Source of the DNA: Amycolatopsis acididurans | Lineage (GTDB): Bacteria > Actinomycetota > Actinomycetes > Mycobacteriales > Pseudonocardiaceae | Assembly: GCF_012328925.1 (NCBI RefSeq) | Contig: NZ_JAAXLS010000012.1 | Coordinates: 107,111 to 171,110 of the forward strand | Direction of reading: 5' to 3' | DNA: 64,000 nucleotides | Shown here: positions 48,249-57,439 of the stretch, one piece after another | Numbering within the stretch: the stretch's first letter is position 1 | Layout of the letters: every line of letters starts with the position of its first letter | The notes under the pieces: model-generated | What the model was told of the DNA's origin: nothing | What the model saw: only the letters and a program-made list of their open reading frames with translations | Databases searched by the model: none | Position numbers and translations under genes: made by a program

Positions 48249-48965
48249 TCACGGCCCCGCGAGCGGCTCCAACAGCGCCGTGTTCCCGGTGACCTTCGCC
48301 TCGCTCGGGCGCCGCCAAACCCGCCGGTAGACCGCGTCGGCGGTACCGGCGATCACCACGTCACCGTCGAGTCCGCCGTCCTCGACACGCGGCGCCGACC
48401 CCGGCTCCAGTACGACCGTCCACGTCCGCCCGGCGTCGGCCGCGTGCACCACGACCGAACCCGCCGCCCTCGACTGCGACCAGTCGCCGCGCGTCGGCAC
48501 GAGCCACGCGAGCAGCTCGTCGATGCCGTCCGCGGCGAACTCCGAGTCGAACAGCAGCGACGGCGCCGGGCCGCACGCCAGCTCGGCGTCCAGCCGGTGG
48601 ATCGCCGCCTCATGGGCCTGCCGTCGCGCCCATGAGCCCGTGACCTGCGGATACCGGGTGAACGGCAGCCACGCCGGCACGTCCGGATCGGTCAGCCCCT
48701 CGATCATCTCCGTCCGCTGCTCGTCCCACCACGGCAGCAGCTCGTCCCATGCCTGTGGTGGCCGGTCGGCCTTGACGTCGCGTCCGCTCGGATCGGCCAG
48801 CGACTTGCGCACCCACGACTGCACCCGCGCGAGATGCGCGACGAGCCTGCTAACGGTCCAGCCCGGACAGCTCGGCACCTCCGCGTCGGGCCCCGCGGTC
48901 AACGCCGCCGCCCGCAGGGAGTCGCACTGTTTCCCGATCGCCGTGAGGAAGTCCGCGTGCCGCAT
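48249..48965 (-). CDS. TIGR03083/maleylpyruvate-isomerase-like (DinB fold) protein
   Basis: Encodes 238 aa from ATG 48965. A DinB-like four-helix bundle with metal-binding histidines ('CPGWTVSRLVAHLARVQSWV' and 'QAHEAAIHRLDAEL') and a C-terminal SCP2-like part ('GDVVIAGTADAVYRRVWRR'). Relatives are mycothiol-dependent isomerases or transferases, which fits an organism with mshA. The start lies 116 bp inside the preceding DedA gene, a long same-strand overlap. Confidence 0.85.
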   Translation of the reverse strand: MRHADFLTAIGKQCDSLRAAALTAGPDAEVPSCPGWTVSRLVAHLARVQSWVRKSLADPSGRDVKADRPPQAWDELLPWWDEQRTEMIEGLTDPDVPAWLPFTRYPQVTGSWARRQAHEAAIHRLDAELACGPAPSLLFDSEFAADGIDELLAWLVPTRGDWSQSRAAGSVVVHAADAGRTWTVVLEPGSAPRVEDGGLDGDVVIAGTADAVYRRVWRRPSEAKVTGNTALLEPLAGP

Positions 48966-49566
48966 ACCGGGAGCGTAACCGCCGTGCGACCTCGATGACG
49001 CCGACCATGAGCAAACCGATGGCGAACGAGAGCAGCAGCCCCTTGTGTGGTTCGTCGGTGAAGCTCGCGCCGCCGATGCATCCGATGAGCACGCTGTACA
49101 CGGCCCAGATCGACGTGCCCAGCGCGTCCAGCGCGATGAACCGCGCCCACCGCACCCCCATGCTTCCGGTCGCCAGCCCGGTCGCGACGCGCCCGCCGGG
49201 AAGGTAACGGGCGGCCACGATCAACAGCGCACCGTGCCGCTCCAGCTGTGTCCGCGCCCAGTCGTAGCGCGCCTGCCCCTTCTCGCCGCGCTGCAGCACG
49301 TTCAGCACCCGTGGCCCCGCGCGACGGCCGATCCAGTGCGACAAGCAGTCGCCCAGCAGCGCGCCGACCGAGGCGATCACCGCGAGCAGCGCCAGCCTCG
49401 GCAGATCGACGCCGAGCAGGACGGCGACCGTGACGACCGTTGTTTCGCTCGGCATGAACGGCAGCAGCGCGTCCAGTCCGGCGACCGCGAACACGATCAG
49501 CCACAGCCACGGCGAGTCCAGCGTGCTCTGCAGCAGCTCCGTGATCCGGCTCAGCAGCTCAAACAT
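48850..49566 (-). CDS. DedA-family membrane protein
   Basis: Encodes 238 aa from ATG 49566. 'LLPFMPSETTVVTVAVLLG', 'GALLGDCLSHWIGRRAGPRVL' and 'AARYLPGGRVATGLATGSMGVRWARFIALDALGTSIWAVYSVLIG' are the conserved DedA segments with the membrane-embedded acidic and Arg residues. The family acts as lipid scramblases/flippases. The final 40 residues, encoded in the overlap with the next gene, are Arg/Gly-rich and not family-like. Its place after PlsC- and OlsB-like genes supports a role in lipid handling. Confidence 0.9.
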   Translation of the reverse strand: MFELLSRITELLQSTLDSPWLWLIVFAVAGLDALLPFMPSETTVVTVAVLLGVDLPRLALLAVIASVGALLGDCLSHWIGRRAGPRVLNVLQRGEKGQARYDWARTQLERHGALLIVAARYLPGGRVATGLATGSMGVRWARFIALDALGTSIWAVYSVLIGCIGGASFTDEPHKGLLLSFAIGLLMVGVIEVARRLRSRYAARGLPHGDRETVRLPAGGGVDRGARRGGAELSGLDR

Positions 49567-50320
49567 AGGCGGCCTGACGCACGCTCAGCTCGGCTCGCGC
49601 GGCCAGTTCCCGCCGGTCACCGTCGGGGTCGAGCGCGGGATGCGCGGTGAGCCGGACTTCGAGCCCATCGGCACGGCTGATCCGGTTGAGCGAGGTCGCC
49701 AGTGTCTCGTCCCCGACGAAAGCCGCGGCGGTCGACGGCTCGCCGTCCTGCCGGTATTCCAGCGTCACCGGCCGGATCGGCGCCCCCGCATCGATCGCCG
49801 CCTGGAACGCGGCGCGCCGGAACTCACCGGGACCGCAGCGTCCGCACCACGTGGTGCCCTCCGGGAAGACGACGACCGACCGGCCGGCGCGCAACGTGGC
49901 CGCGATCCCGGCGACGGCCTCCGGCAGCCGCCGCATTTCGCGCCGGTCCACGAAAACCGTGCCGCAGCGGGCCGCGAGCGAACCGATCAACGGCCACGTC
50001 CTGACCTCGTGTTTGGCGAGGAAGGCGGTCGGCTCGACGGCGATCGCGGCGACGATGTCCAGCCAGGACACGTGGTTGGCGACGACGAGCGTGCCCGTCT
50101 CGCCCGGCACGCTCAGCCGTTCGCTGTTCGTGCTCAGCCCGATCCCCAGCTCGTCCAGCAACCGCCGCGCCGAGGTGCGAAGGTCCGCACGGCGGCTCGC
50201 CCCGGTCAGTACCGAGGTCACCGCGGCCCATCTGCGCACTGCTTGGATTCTGGTCACCGCAGGTCGCGGCAAGGTGACGCAGCGCGGTGTACACGGTGAA
50301 TAGATGGCCCACGGGTTCAT
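49559..50320 (-). CDS. PlsC-type 1-acyl-glycerol-3-phosphate / lyso-ornithine-lipid acyltransferase
   Basis: Encodes 253 aa from ATG 50320. The acyltransferase H-x4-D motif 'NHVSWLD', 'GTVFVDRREMRRLPEAV' and 'FPEGTTW' are all present. It is coupled to the OlsB-like gene by ATGA and overlaps dedA by 8 bp. OlsA proteins that finish ornithine lipids belong to this same PlsC family. Given the OlsB-like neighbour I favour O-acylation of lyso-ornithine lipid over a purely phospholipid role (inference). Confidence 0.9.
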   Translation of the reverse strand: MNPWAIYSPCTPRCVTLPRPAVTRIQAVRRWAAVTSVLTGASRRADLRTSARRLLDELGIGLSTNSERLSVPGETGTLVVANHVSWLDIVAAIAVEPTAFLAKHEVRTWPLIGSLAARCGTVFVDRREMRRLPEAVAGIAATLRAGRSVVVFPEGTTWCGRCGPGEFRRAAFQAAIDAGAPIRPVTLEYRQDGEPSTAAAFVGDETLATSLNRISRADGLEVRLTAHPALDPDGDRRELAARAELSVRQAAYV

Positions 50321-51021
50321 CTGCCGTCTCCGAAGAAGTAACGCCGGTAGCGCTCACCGATCCGCTCGAGTGACAGGAGCGTGAAGAGGTCCGCGACCTC
50401 GAACTCCGGGTCGTAGGCGGGCGGGCCGCAGATCCACGCGCCGATCCGCAGGTAGCCGCGCAGCAGCGGGGGCACCTCGGCGTACGTGCGGTGTGCGCCG
50501 CGCTGCCGGGGGATCCACGGGTGGTGCGGCGTCACGCGCAGCTCCGGCGGCGCGAGATGCTTCTCCCTGGCCAGCGACCACGTCGTACCGGCGGCGACGC
50601 CCCCGTCGGCCAGCGACACCGACGCGCAACCGCCCAGGTGGCGGTACCCGGCGTCGCGGACGTAGCGGGCCATCGTCGACCACATCAGGGTGATCACCGC
50701 GCCCGTGCGGTGCTCGGGATGCACGCACGACCGGCCGATCTCGACCAGCTCCGGCCGCAGCGGATCCAGTGCGCCGAGGGCGAATTCCCCTTGCGAATAA
50801 AGCTTTTCGCTCCGGCCGGGCAACAACATGCGATAGGTGCCGACCACCTGGTCGTCGTGCAGCACCGCGAGGTGCTCGCAGATCTCGTCGAACTCGTCGG
50901 CGTCGTCCTCGGTGCCGAATTCGGCGGCGAAGACGTGCTGCCGCAAGGACTGGCAGGCTCGGACGAGGTCTGGATCTCTGGTGACGACGGCGCGATAACG
51001 GGTCGCGGTGAAGGTTGTCAT
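50317..51021 (-). CDS. OlsB-like L-ornithine N-alpha-acyltransferase (GNAT fold)
   Basis: Encodes 234 aa from ATG 51021. 'RACQSLRQHVFAAEFGTEDDADEFDEICEHLAVLHDDQVVGTYRMLLP', 'LVEIGRSCVHPEHRTGAVITLMWSTMARYV' and 'GGCASVS' are those of the OlsB/acyl-homoserine-lactone-synthase-like acyltransferases, which move a 3-hydroxyacyl group from ACP to ornithine. It is the first gene of a five-gene overlapping operon. With the PlsC-like protein it could make ornithine lipids, phosphorus-free membrane lipids. Confidence 0.85.
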   Translation of the reverse strand: MTTFTATRYRAVVTRDPDLVRACQSLRQHVFAAEFGTEDDADEFDEICEHLAVLHDDQVVGTYRMLLPGRSEKLYSQGEFALGALDPLRPELVEIGRSCVHPEHRTGAVITLMWSTMARYVRDAGYRHLGGCASVSLADGGVAAGTTWSLAREKHLAPPELRVTPHHPWIPRQRGAHRTYAEVPPLLRGYLRIGAWICGPPAYDPEFEVADLFTLLSLERIGERYRRYFFGDGR

Positions 51022-51137
51022 GCGGCGATCGTGGCGCCCGAAATGTGTGGCGCACCATGCTTTTGCGGCTATTCCGGGGAGAAGTCAGGGTTCGCCCGTA
51101 CCGGCAGCCAGGCGGGAAAAGGTAGGGCCTGCCCTAT

Positions 51138-51929
51138 TCACACGGCGGCGACGGTGTGCCACGGGACGGTGAGCTCGCCGAGGCGCCAGCGCTTCGGCCC
51201 GTCGAGCACCGGCCAGCCGCGCTGCACGAGCAGGCGCACGGTGTGCAGCCAGCGGAAGCGGACGCCGAAGGCCTGCTGGGGAGCCGAGACCGCCCAGCAG
51301 TTATCCAAAGTGGACAACAAGTCGTGCACGGGTTCCCCGGGAATGTTGTGGTGAATCAGCGCTTTGGGCAACCGTTCGGCCACAGTGGAGGGACGGTCGA
51401 GTGTGCTCAGCCGGTACGACAGGGTGAGCGAGCGAGGCCCGTCGGCGTCGAGCGTGATCCAGGCGCACAGCCTGCCGATCTCGTCGCAGGTCCCCTCGAC
51501 GAGCAGCCCGCCGGGCGCGAGCCCGTCGATGATCACCTTCCAGGCGCCGGGCACCGCCTCCTCGGAGTACTGCCGCAGCACGTTGAACGCGCGCACGAGG
51601 ACCGGCCGGGTGCCGGCGAGCTCGAAACCGCCCTGGCGGAAATCCAGCCAGGGCGGTTCGGCGTCGGGCAGCGCGGCGGCCACGCGCAGCGGATCGAGTT
51701 CCAGCCCCAGCACCCGCACCCGCGGGTGGACCGCACGCAAACGATGTGCCATTTCGACGGTGGTGATCCCGGACGCGCCGTACCCGAGGTCCACCACGAG
51801 CGGGTCCGCGGCGCGCCGCAGCAAGGCGCCCACCTCGGGCGAGGTGGTCAGCCAGCGGTCGACGCGGCGCAGCCGGTTGGGGTTGGTGGTGCCTCGGGTC
51901 GGGTTGCCTAGGAGCGCTCGGCGAGCCAC
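51138..51929 (-). CDS. Class I SAM-dependent methyltransferase-like protein
   Basis: Encodes 263 aa from GTG 51929. 'PLVVDLGYGASGITTVEMAHRL' is a motif I variant, with 'VRVLGLELDPLRVAAAL' as the acidic strand 2 and 'GGLLVEGTCDEIGRL' near motif post-III. The substrate is unknown. The start overlaps the upstream DUF2505 gene by 22 bp, so they are likely co-transcribed from the 52.4-kb divergent promoter. Confidence 0.8.
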   Translation of the reverse strand: MARRALLGNPTRGTTNPNRLRRVDRWLTTSPEVGALLRRAADPLVVDLGYGASGITTVEMAHRLRAVHPRVRVLGLELDPLRVAAALPDAEPPWLDFRQGGFELAGTRPVLVRAFNVLRQYSEEAVPGAWKVIIDGLAPGGLLVEGTCDEIGRLCAWITLDADGPRSLTLSYRLSTLDRPSTVAERLPKALIHHNIPGEPVHDLLSTLDNCWAVSAPQQAFGVRFRWLHTVRLLVQRGWPVLDGPKRWRLGELTVPWHTVAAV

Positions 51930-52408
51930 TGAGCCGAGTATTCGGCCTCGCTCGCGAGCAGCTTGGTGATCTGCTCCGCGACGAAGCCCTCGAGCTTTCC
52001 GCCGACCAGTGGGATGTGGATCTTCACCTCACCGGTCGTGCGCAGCACGGTTTTCCCGCCCTCGGCCCTGAGCTCGGTCCGTGCCTTGATCTCGCCGGGT
52101 ATCCCGCTGACCGTCGCTTCGGCCAGCCCGGTGCGGGTCTCGCCCGCGATCCGCCAGGTCTCGTGCCGGTCGACGAACAGGTCGCCCCGGTGCAGGTTGC
52201 GTACCACCGAGGGCAGCTTGTCCGCGCCGACACCCTGACGGAGGTGGAAGCGCACGCCGTCGGCGCCGGGCGCGTAGTCGAGCAGGGCCGAGTTGTGGCC
52301 GCCGATGTCGGCGAGGCGCGCGCGCAGGGCGTCCTCGCCGGTCTGGGCGGCGTACACGTCGGAAACACTGTGCGCGAACTCGGCACGGTGCTCGATACGG
52401 GATGGCAT
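51908..52408 (-). CDS. DUF2505-family protein (Rv0481c-like)
   Basis: Encodes 166 aa from ATG 52408. 'FAHSVSDVYAAQTGEDALRARLADIGG' and 'WRIAGETRTGLAEATVSGIPGEIKARTELRAEGGKTVLRTTGEVKIHIPLVGGKLEGFVAEQI' fit the DUF2505 (START-like) family. It is divergent from murB, as in mycobacteria (Rv0481c/Rv0482). Function unknown; lipid binding is possible. Only 27 bp separate the two starts, so the promoters overlap. Confidence 0.85.
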   Translation of the reverse strand: MPSRIEHRAEFAHSVSDVYAAQTGEDALRARLADIGGHNSALLDYAPGADGVRFHLRQGVGADKLPSVVRNLHRGDLFVDRHETWRIAGETRTGLAEATVSGIPGEIKARTELRAEGGKTVLRTTGEVKIHIPLVGGKLEGFVAEQITKLLASEAEYSAQWLAERS

Positions 52409-52435
52409 GACCTCAGACAGTACCCTTTTGGACCC

Positions 52436-53476
52436 GTGGCACCTGTCGAAACCCAGACCGTACTGGCCGAGCACACCACGCTGCGCCTCGGCGGCCCCGC
52501 GCGCGCCTTCGTCGTCGCGGAGACCACGGAGGAGCTGCTGGCGGCCGTGCGTGCCGCGGGCGAGCCGATGCTGCTGCTCGGCGGCGGGTCCAATCTGGTC
52601 GTCGGGGACTCCGGGTTCGACGGCACGGTCGTGAAGATCGCCACTCGCGGTTGGCGCGTCGACGGCGATTCGGTCGAGGTCGCTGCGGGCCAGAACTGGG
52701 ACGAGTTCGTCGCCGCGATGGTCGCCGAGGGGCTCGGCGGGCTGGAGTGCCTGTCCGGCATCCCGGGTTCGGTGGGCGCGACCCCGATCCAGAACGTCGG
52801 CGCCTACGGCTGCGAGGTCGCCGACCTGCTGACCTCGATCGACTGCTACGACCGGCGCACCGGCGAGGTCCGGGAGATGAGCGCGGACGAGCTGGGTTTC
52901 GCGTACCGCACGAGCGTCCTCAAAGGAACGGACGCCGGAATCGTGCTCGATGTGCGGTTCCGGCTGCGCGCCGACGGCCTGTCCGCGCCGATCCGCTACG
53001 CCGAGCTCGCCCGCACGCTGGGCGTCGAACTGGGCGAGCGGGTGCCGACGGCCGACGCGCGGAAGGCGGTGCTCGCGCTGCGGCGGGGCAAGGGCATGGT
53101 GCTCGACGCCGGCGATCACGACACGTGGAGCGCCGGCTCGTTCTTCACCAACCCGATCGTGCCCGACGCCGAACTCGCCGGCGTACTCGCGCGGATCGCG
53201 GAGGTCGTCGAGGGTCCGGTGCCGCAGTACCCGGCCGATGGCGGCGTGAAGCTGTCGGCGGCGTGGCTGATCGAGCGCGCCGGGTTCGGCAAGGGGCACC
53301 CCGGACCGGGGGGCCGGGTGTCGTTGTCCTCGAAGCACACACTGGCGCTGACCAACCGAGGCGGCGCGAAGACCGAGGACCTGCTGGCACTGGCCCGGGA
53401 GGTGCGCGACGGGGTACGCGACCGCTTCGGCGTCACGCTCCGTCCCGAGCCACTACTGATCAACTGCTCGCTTTAG
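52436..53476 (+). CDS. murB: UDP-N-acetylenolpyruvoylglucosamine reductase
   Basis: Encodes 346 aa from GTG 52436. FAD-binding segment 'LLGGGSNLVVGDSGFDG' and 'LECLSGIPGSVGATPIQNVGAYG'; catalytic serine in 'AGSFFTNPIV' and a C-terminal Glu-containing part 'LRPEPLLIN'. It makes UDP-N-acetylmuramic acid for peptidoglycan. The order DUF2505 - murB - Ldt - SDR matches Rv0481c-Rv0484c. The 3' end overlaps the converging SDR gene by 4 bp. Confidence 0.96.
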   Translation: MAPVETQTVLAEHTTLRLGGPARAFVVAETTEELLAAVRAAGEPMLLLGGGSNLVVGDSGFDGTVVKIATRGWRVDGDSVEVAAGQNWDEFVAAMVAEGLGGLECLSGIPGSVGATPIQNVGAYGCEVADLLTSIDCYDRRTGEVREMSADELGFAYRTSVLKGTDAGIVLDVRFRLRADGLSAPIRYAELARTLGVELGERVPTADARKAVLALRRGKGMVLDAGDHDTWSAGSFFTNPIVPDAELAGVLARIAEVVEGPVPQYPADGGVKLSAAWLIERAGFGKGHPGPGGRVSLSSKHTLALTNRGGAKTEDLLALAREVRDGVRDRFGVTLRPEPLLINCSL

Positions 53477-54207
53477 CTCACGCGGTGTGCCCGGGAGCCG
53501 TTGTACTGGTCCCGCGGCTTGATCACGATCGAGTCCAGGTTCACGTGTGACGGGCGGGTGGCGGCGAACGCGATCGCCTCGGCCACGTCCCGCGCGGCCA
53601 GCGGCGTGAGGCCCTGGTAGACCTTCGACGCCCGCTCGGTGTCGCCGTCGAAGCGGTTCGCCGAGAAGTCCGTCTCCACCATGCCGGGGATGATCTCGGT
53701 GACGCGCACCGGCTCGCCGAGATGCTCCGAGCGCAGTGTCCGGTGCAGCGCCGACTGCGCGTGCTTCGCCGAGGTGTAACCGGAGCCGCCGTCGTAGACC
53801 TCGTGCCCCGCGATCGACGTGACGGTGATGACATGCCCGTCACCGGACTCGATCAGCTTCGGCAGCAAGGCCTTCGTCATGCGCAGCGTGCCCAGGACGT
53901 TGACCTCCCACATCCAGCGCCAGTGATCCTCGTCCGCCTCGGCGACGCGTTCCAGGCCGCGCGCTCCACCGGCATTGTTGACCAAGACGTGGCATTGTGG
54001 GATCTGCTGGACAAATGCGGCAACCGATGCAGGGTCCGACACGTCCAGTACATGGGCGGTACCGGACAAATCAGCTGCCAGCTTCTCGAGGCGGTCGAGG
54101 CGCCGGGCCCCGAGCACGACGTGGAAACCGGCTTCGGCCAGCGCGCGGGCGGTCGCTTCGCCGATGCCCGCACTGGCTCCGGTGATCACCGCGGTTCGCT
54201 TGCTCAT
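53473..54207 (-). CDS. Short-chain dehydrogenase/reductase (Rv0484c-like)
   Basis: Encodes 244 aa from ATG 54207. Cofactor motif 'TGASAGIGEATARAL', 'LVNNAGGARG', catalytic Ser in 'TSIAG' and Y-x3-K in 'GYTSAKHAQSAL'. The Arg-Arg after strand 2 ('GARRLDRLEKL') suggests NADP. The YdfG/3-hydroxyacid group is the closest match I can suggest. It is divergent from the L,D-transpeptidase gene with a 48-bp gap. Confidence 0.92.
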   Translation of the reverse strand: MSKRTAVITGASAGIGEATARALAEAGFHVVLGARRLDRLEKLAADLSGTAHVLDVSDPASVAAFVQQIPQCHVLVNNAGGARGLERVAEADEDHWRWMWEVNVLGTLRMTKALLPKLIESGDGHVITVTSIAGHEVYDGGSGYTSAKHAQSALHRTLRSEHLGEPVRVTEIIPGMVETDFSANRFDGDTERASKVYQGLTPLAARDVAEAIAFAATRPSHVNLDSIVIKPRDQYNGSRAHRVS

Positions 54208-54255
54208 GCCGCCCATACTTCCAGTGGGGGAGTGTCCGGAGTGTGGAGGTAGTTG

Positions 54256-55425
54256 GTGTTGTTCGAACGGCGAACGGTGTTCAAGGCGGCGCTCGCCGGC
54301 GGGGCGGGGGTCTTCGCGGCGGCCTGTAGCAGCGGTGACGGGTCGAGCGGCGGCAACCAGCCGCCCGCGACCTCGGCCGCGGCGCCGGTGGCCAAACTCA
54401 CCGCGGAGCCCGCCGTCGACGCGAAGAACGTGCCGGTCCTGCAGCCGGTCACCGTCAAGGTCACCGACGGCAAGCTCACCGATGTCAAGGTCACCAACGC
54501 CGACGGCAAGGCCGTCCAGGGCGCCTTCAACGCGGATCGCACGGCGTGGACCACCAGCGAGTCACTCGGCTACGGCAAGACCTACACCTATGCCGCCACC
54601 GCGACCGGCAGCGACAACAAACCGGCCACGCTCGGCGGCTCGTTCACCACGATCGATCCGGCCAATCAGGTGCGGGTCACGGTCAACCCCGCCGACGACG
54701 CGGAGGTCGGGGTGGGAATGCCGGTGAGCGTGAAGTTCACCACCGACGTCACGAACAAGGCGGCCGTGGAGAAGGCCCTCGTGATCGAGACCGGCAACAA
54801 GGTCGAAGGCTCGTGGGGCTGGCTCTCGGACCGGCAGGTGGACTGGCGGCCCAAGGCGTACTGGCCGGCCAACACCGAGGTCAAGGTCGAAGCGAAGCTG
54901 TACGGGATGGACCTCGGCGGCGGCGCCTACGCCCGCGCCGACGTCACCTCCAGCTTCAAGATCGGGCGCAACCAGGTCGTGAAGATCAACACGCCGGATC
55001 ACGTGATGAACGTCTACCGCAACGGCTCGAAGACCGCGAGCTACCCGTGCAGCAACGGGCTCGACTCCGATGTGAACCGCAACACACCCAACGGTACCTA
55101 CATCGTCATGACCAAGGAGCCGCACGCGATCTTCGACAACGCCCGCTACGGCTACACCAACGTCAACAAGAAGTGGGCCTGCCGGATCTCCAACCACGGC
55201 GAGTTCATCCACGAGAACCAGGACAACGCGGCCGCGATCGGCCGGACCAACAACTCCCACGGCTGCGTCAACCTGCTGGAAGCCGACGCCAAGAAGTACT
55301 TCGACTCGGCGCTGATCGGCGATCCCGTCGAGATCACCGGATCCCGGCTCGGGCCGGTCACGACCTCGGACGTCATGGACTGGCTGATCGACTGGCCGAC
55401 CTGGAAGGGCAAGTCGGCGCTCTAG
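54256..55425 (+). CDS. L,D-transpeptidase lipoprotein (LprQ/LdtMt5-like)
   Basis: Encodes 389 aa from GTG 54256, 6 nt after GGAGG. An R-R-T-V-F-K pair at the N-terminus (possible Tat signal) leads to the lipobox 'VFAAAC-SSG'. Two Ig-like domains (about 45-140 and 145-245) precede the YkuD domain with 'NHGEFIHENQ' and the catalytic 'SHGCVN' (C337 nucleophile). It makes 3-3 cross-links in peptidoglycan from outside the membrane. The Trp-rich C-terminus 'DWLIDWPTWKG' is like LdtMt proteins. Position matches Rv0483. Confidence 0.94.
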   Translation: MLFERRTVFKAALAGGAGVFAAACSSGDGSSGGNQPPATSAAAPVAKLTAEPAVDAKNVPVLQPVTVKVTDGKLTDVKVTNADGKAVQGAFNADRTAWTTSESLGYGKTYTYAATATGSDNKPATLGGSFTTIDPANQVRVTVNPADDAEVGVGMPVSVKFTTDVTNKAAVEKALVIETGNKVEGSWGWLSDRQVDWRPKAYWPANTEVKVEAKLYGMDLGGGAYARADVTSSFKIGRNQVVKINTPDHVMNVYRNGSKTASYPCSNGLDSDVNRNTPNGTYIVMTKEPHAIFDNARYGYTNVNKKWACRISNHGEFIHENQDNAAAIGRTNNSHGCVNLLEADAKKYFDSALIGDPVEITGSRLGPVTTSDVMDWLIDWPTWKGKSAL

Positions 55426-55509
55426 CCGGTTCACGCCCTTGGGAAGATGTCGGGGGTCCGCGCGCGTTGGCTCAGGGTGCGGACGCTGACATACATGGGA
55501 GTGGAATCA

Positions 55510-56826
55510 GTGACGACCTCGCTGCGCGGGCCTCGACGTGTTCCGGCGACAACGATCTGGCCGCGCAGAGTCGCGGTGCTGTCCGTGCACACCTCGCCTC
55601 TCGAACAACCGGGTACCGGCGACGCGGGCGGCATGAACGTCTACATCACGCACACCGCGATCGAGATGGCGCGCCGGGGGATCAGCGTCGAGGTGTTCAC
55701 CCGCGCCACCTCCTCGGAGCAGCCGCCGGTGGCCGAGCTGGCCCCGGGCGTGCTGGTGCGGCACATCCCGGCCGGTCCGTTCGAACCGCTCGGCCGCGAC
55801 GAGCTGCCCGCGCAGATGTGCTCGTTCACCTCGGGCGTGCTGCGCGCCGAGGCGTTCCACGAGCCCGGCTACTACGACCTCGTCCACTCGCACTACTGGC
55901 TGTCCGGGCAGGTCGGCTGGCTGGCGCGCGACCGGTGGGGCGTGCCGCTGGTGCACACCGCGCACACGCTGGCGAAGGTCAAGAACGCCGCGCTGGCCGA
56001 GGGCGACAAGCCCGAACCGCGCACCAGGGTGATCGGTGAGCAGCAGGTCGTCGAGGAGGCCGACTGCCTGGTCGCGAACACTCCCGTCGAGGCACGGCAG
56101 CTGGTGGGGCTGTACGACGCCGATCCGTCGACGGTGCACACCGTCGAACCGGGCGTGGATCTGGAGCGGTTCACGCCCGGTTCGCAGCAGGCCGCCCGCC
56201 GCGCGCTCGGCCTGCCCCCGGACGCGGTCGTGCTCGCCTTCGCCGGGCGCATCCAGCCGCTCAAGGCGCCGGACGTCCTGCTGCACGCCGCCGCGCATCT
56301 GCTCGCGGACCGTCCCGAGCTGCGGGAGAAACTGGTCGTGCTGATCGTCGGCGGGCCTTCGGGCACCGGGCTCGAACAGCCGCAGGCCCTGCGCGAGCTG
56401 GCGGACACGCTGGGCATCGCGGAGCAGACCCGGTTCATGCCACCGCAGGGTGGCGCGAAGCTCGCCGAGGTTTACCGCGCCGCGGACGTGGTAGCGGTTC
56501 CCAGTTACAGCGAGTCGTTCGGATTGGTCGCACTGGAGGCACAGGCATGTGGCACGCCCGTGGTCGCGGCCGAGGTCGGCGGGCTGCCGGTCGCCGTGGC
56601 GCACGGGGTGTCGGGACTGCTGGTGCCCTCGCATGCCGGCGGGGACTGGGCGGCGGCGCTGGCCAGTGTGGCGTTGCGGCCGGGTCGCCGTGCCGAGCTG
56701 GCGGCCAACGCGGTCGAGCACGCGCGGCGGTTTTCCTGGCAGCGCACGACGGAGGCGTTGCTGGGCACGTACGCGGCGGCCTCACGGACGTTCCACGAAG
56801 CGCTACGCCCGGAGGTGGCGGTATGA
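55510..56826 (+). CDS. mshA: D-inositol-3-phosphate glycosyltransferase (mycothiol synthesis)
   Basis: Encodes 438 aa from GTG 55510, 8 nt after GGGAG; ATG 55495 is an alternative. GT4 fold: '[20 protein letters not shown]', '[41 protein letters not shown]' and donor site '[32 protein letters not shown]' are diagnostic of MshA. It joins GlcNAc from UDP-GlcNAc to inositol-3-phosphate, the first step of mycothiol. The stop overlaps ybjN (ATGA). Confidence 0.96.
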   Translation: MTTSLRGPRRVPATTIWPRRVAVLSVHTSPLEQPGTGDAGGMNVYITHTAIEMARRGISVEVFTRATSSEQPPVAELAPGVLVRHIPAGPFEPLGRDELPAQMCSFTSGVLRAEAFHEPGYYDLVHSHYWLSGQVGWLARDRWGVPLVHTAHTLAKVKNAALAEGDKPEPRTRVIGEQQVVEEADCLVANTPVEARQLVGLYDADPSTVHTVEPGVDLERFTPGSQQAARRALGLPPDAVVLAFAGRIQPLKAPDVLLHAAAHLLADRPELREKLVVLIVGGPSGTGLEQPQALRELADTLGIAEQTRFMPPQGGAKLAEVYRAADVVAVPSYSESFGLVALEAQACGTPVVAAEVGGLPVAVAHGVSGLLVPSHAGGDWAAALASVALRPGRRAELAANAVEHARRFSWQRTTEALLGTYAAASRTFHEALRPEVAV

Positions 56827-57338
56827 GTATCGACGACGTGATCCAGTCCACCCTGGACAACGCGGAACTGAAGTACGACAAGAAGGGCGAGGGACGCTAT
56901 TTCGTCACCTTGCCCGGCACCAAGAAGCTGCAGACGAACTGCTGGCTCATCGAACAGAAGCACGCGTTCGCCGTGGAGGCCTTCGTGTGCCGCCGTCCGG
57001 ACGAGGCGCACGAGGAGGTGTACCGGTTCCTGTTGCGCCGCAACGCGAAGCTGTACGGCGTGCACTACACGGTGGACGCGCTCGGTGACATCTATCTGGT
57101 CGGCAGGATCGGGCTGGGCTGCGTCACGTCCGAGGAGCTCGACAAGATCCTCGGCCAGGTGCTGGAAGCGGCCGACGGCGATTTCAACACGATCCTGGAG
57201 ATCGGGTTCGCCGGCTCGATCAAGCGCGAGTGGGACTGGCGCGTCTCGCGCGGCGAGTCCCTGGCGAACCTGCAGGCGTTCAAGCACCTGATCGAACCCG
57301 AAACCCCCCACGAACCAGGCGCCCTAACCGACCCCTGA
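56823..57338 (+). CDS. YbjN-domain protein (Rv0487-like)
   Basis: Encodes 171 aa from ATG 56823, coupled to mshA. '[73 protein letters not shown]' is the YbjN (type III secretion chaperone-like) fold. The mshA-ybjN pair is conserved in actinobacteria; the function is unknown but the coupling suggests support of mycothiol synthesis or stability of MshA. Confidence 0.9.
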   Translation: MSIDDVIQSTLDNAELKYDKKGEGRYFVTLPGTKKLQTNCWLIEQKHAFAVEAFVCRRPDEAHEEVYRFLLRRNAKLYGVHYTVDALGDIYLVGRIGLGCVTSEELDKILGQVLEAADGDFNTILEIGFAGSIKREWDWRVSRGESLANLQAFKHLIEPETPHEPGALTDP

Positions 57339-57420
57339 CAACACCAAGCCCCACGAAACCACGAAAACCCGAGGCGACCACCGGAGATGGGGGTCCGGGG
57401 TTCCCCCCCCCGGGCGGGGT

Positions 57421-57439
57421 CTGGGGGTCGCACCCCCAG
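57421..57439 (+). terminator. Terminator / REP-like element after ybjN
   Basis: CTGGGGGT-cgc-ACCCCCAG, an 8-bp stem with 3-nt loop, sits at the end of a very G/C-run-rich stretch (57390-57440: GGGGTCCGGGGTTCCCCCCCC). Such sequences recur in intergenic regions of related genomes as I remember them, so this may be a dispersed repeat used as a terminator. Confidence 0.6.
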
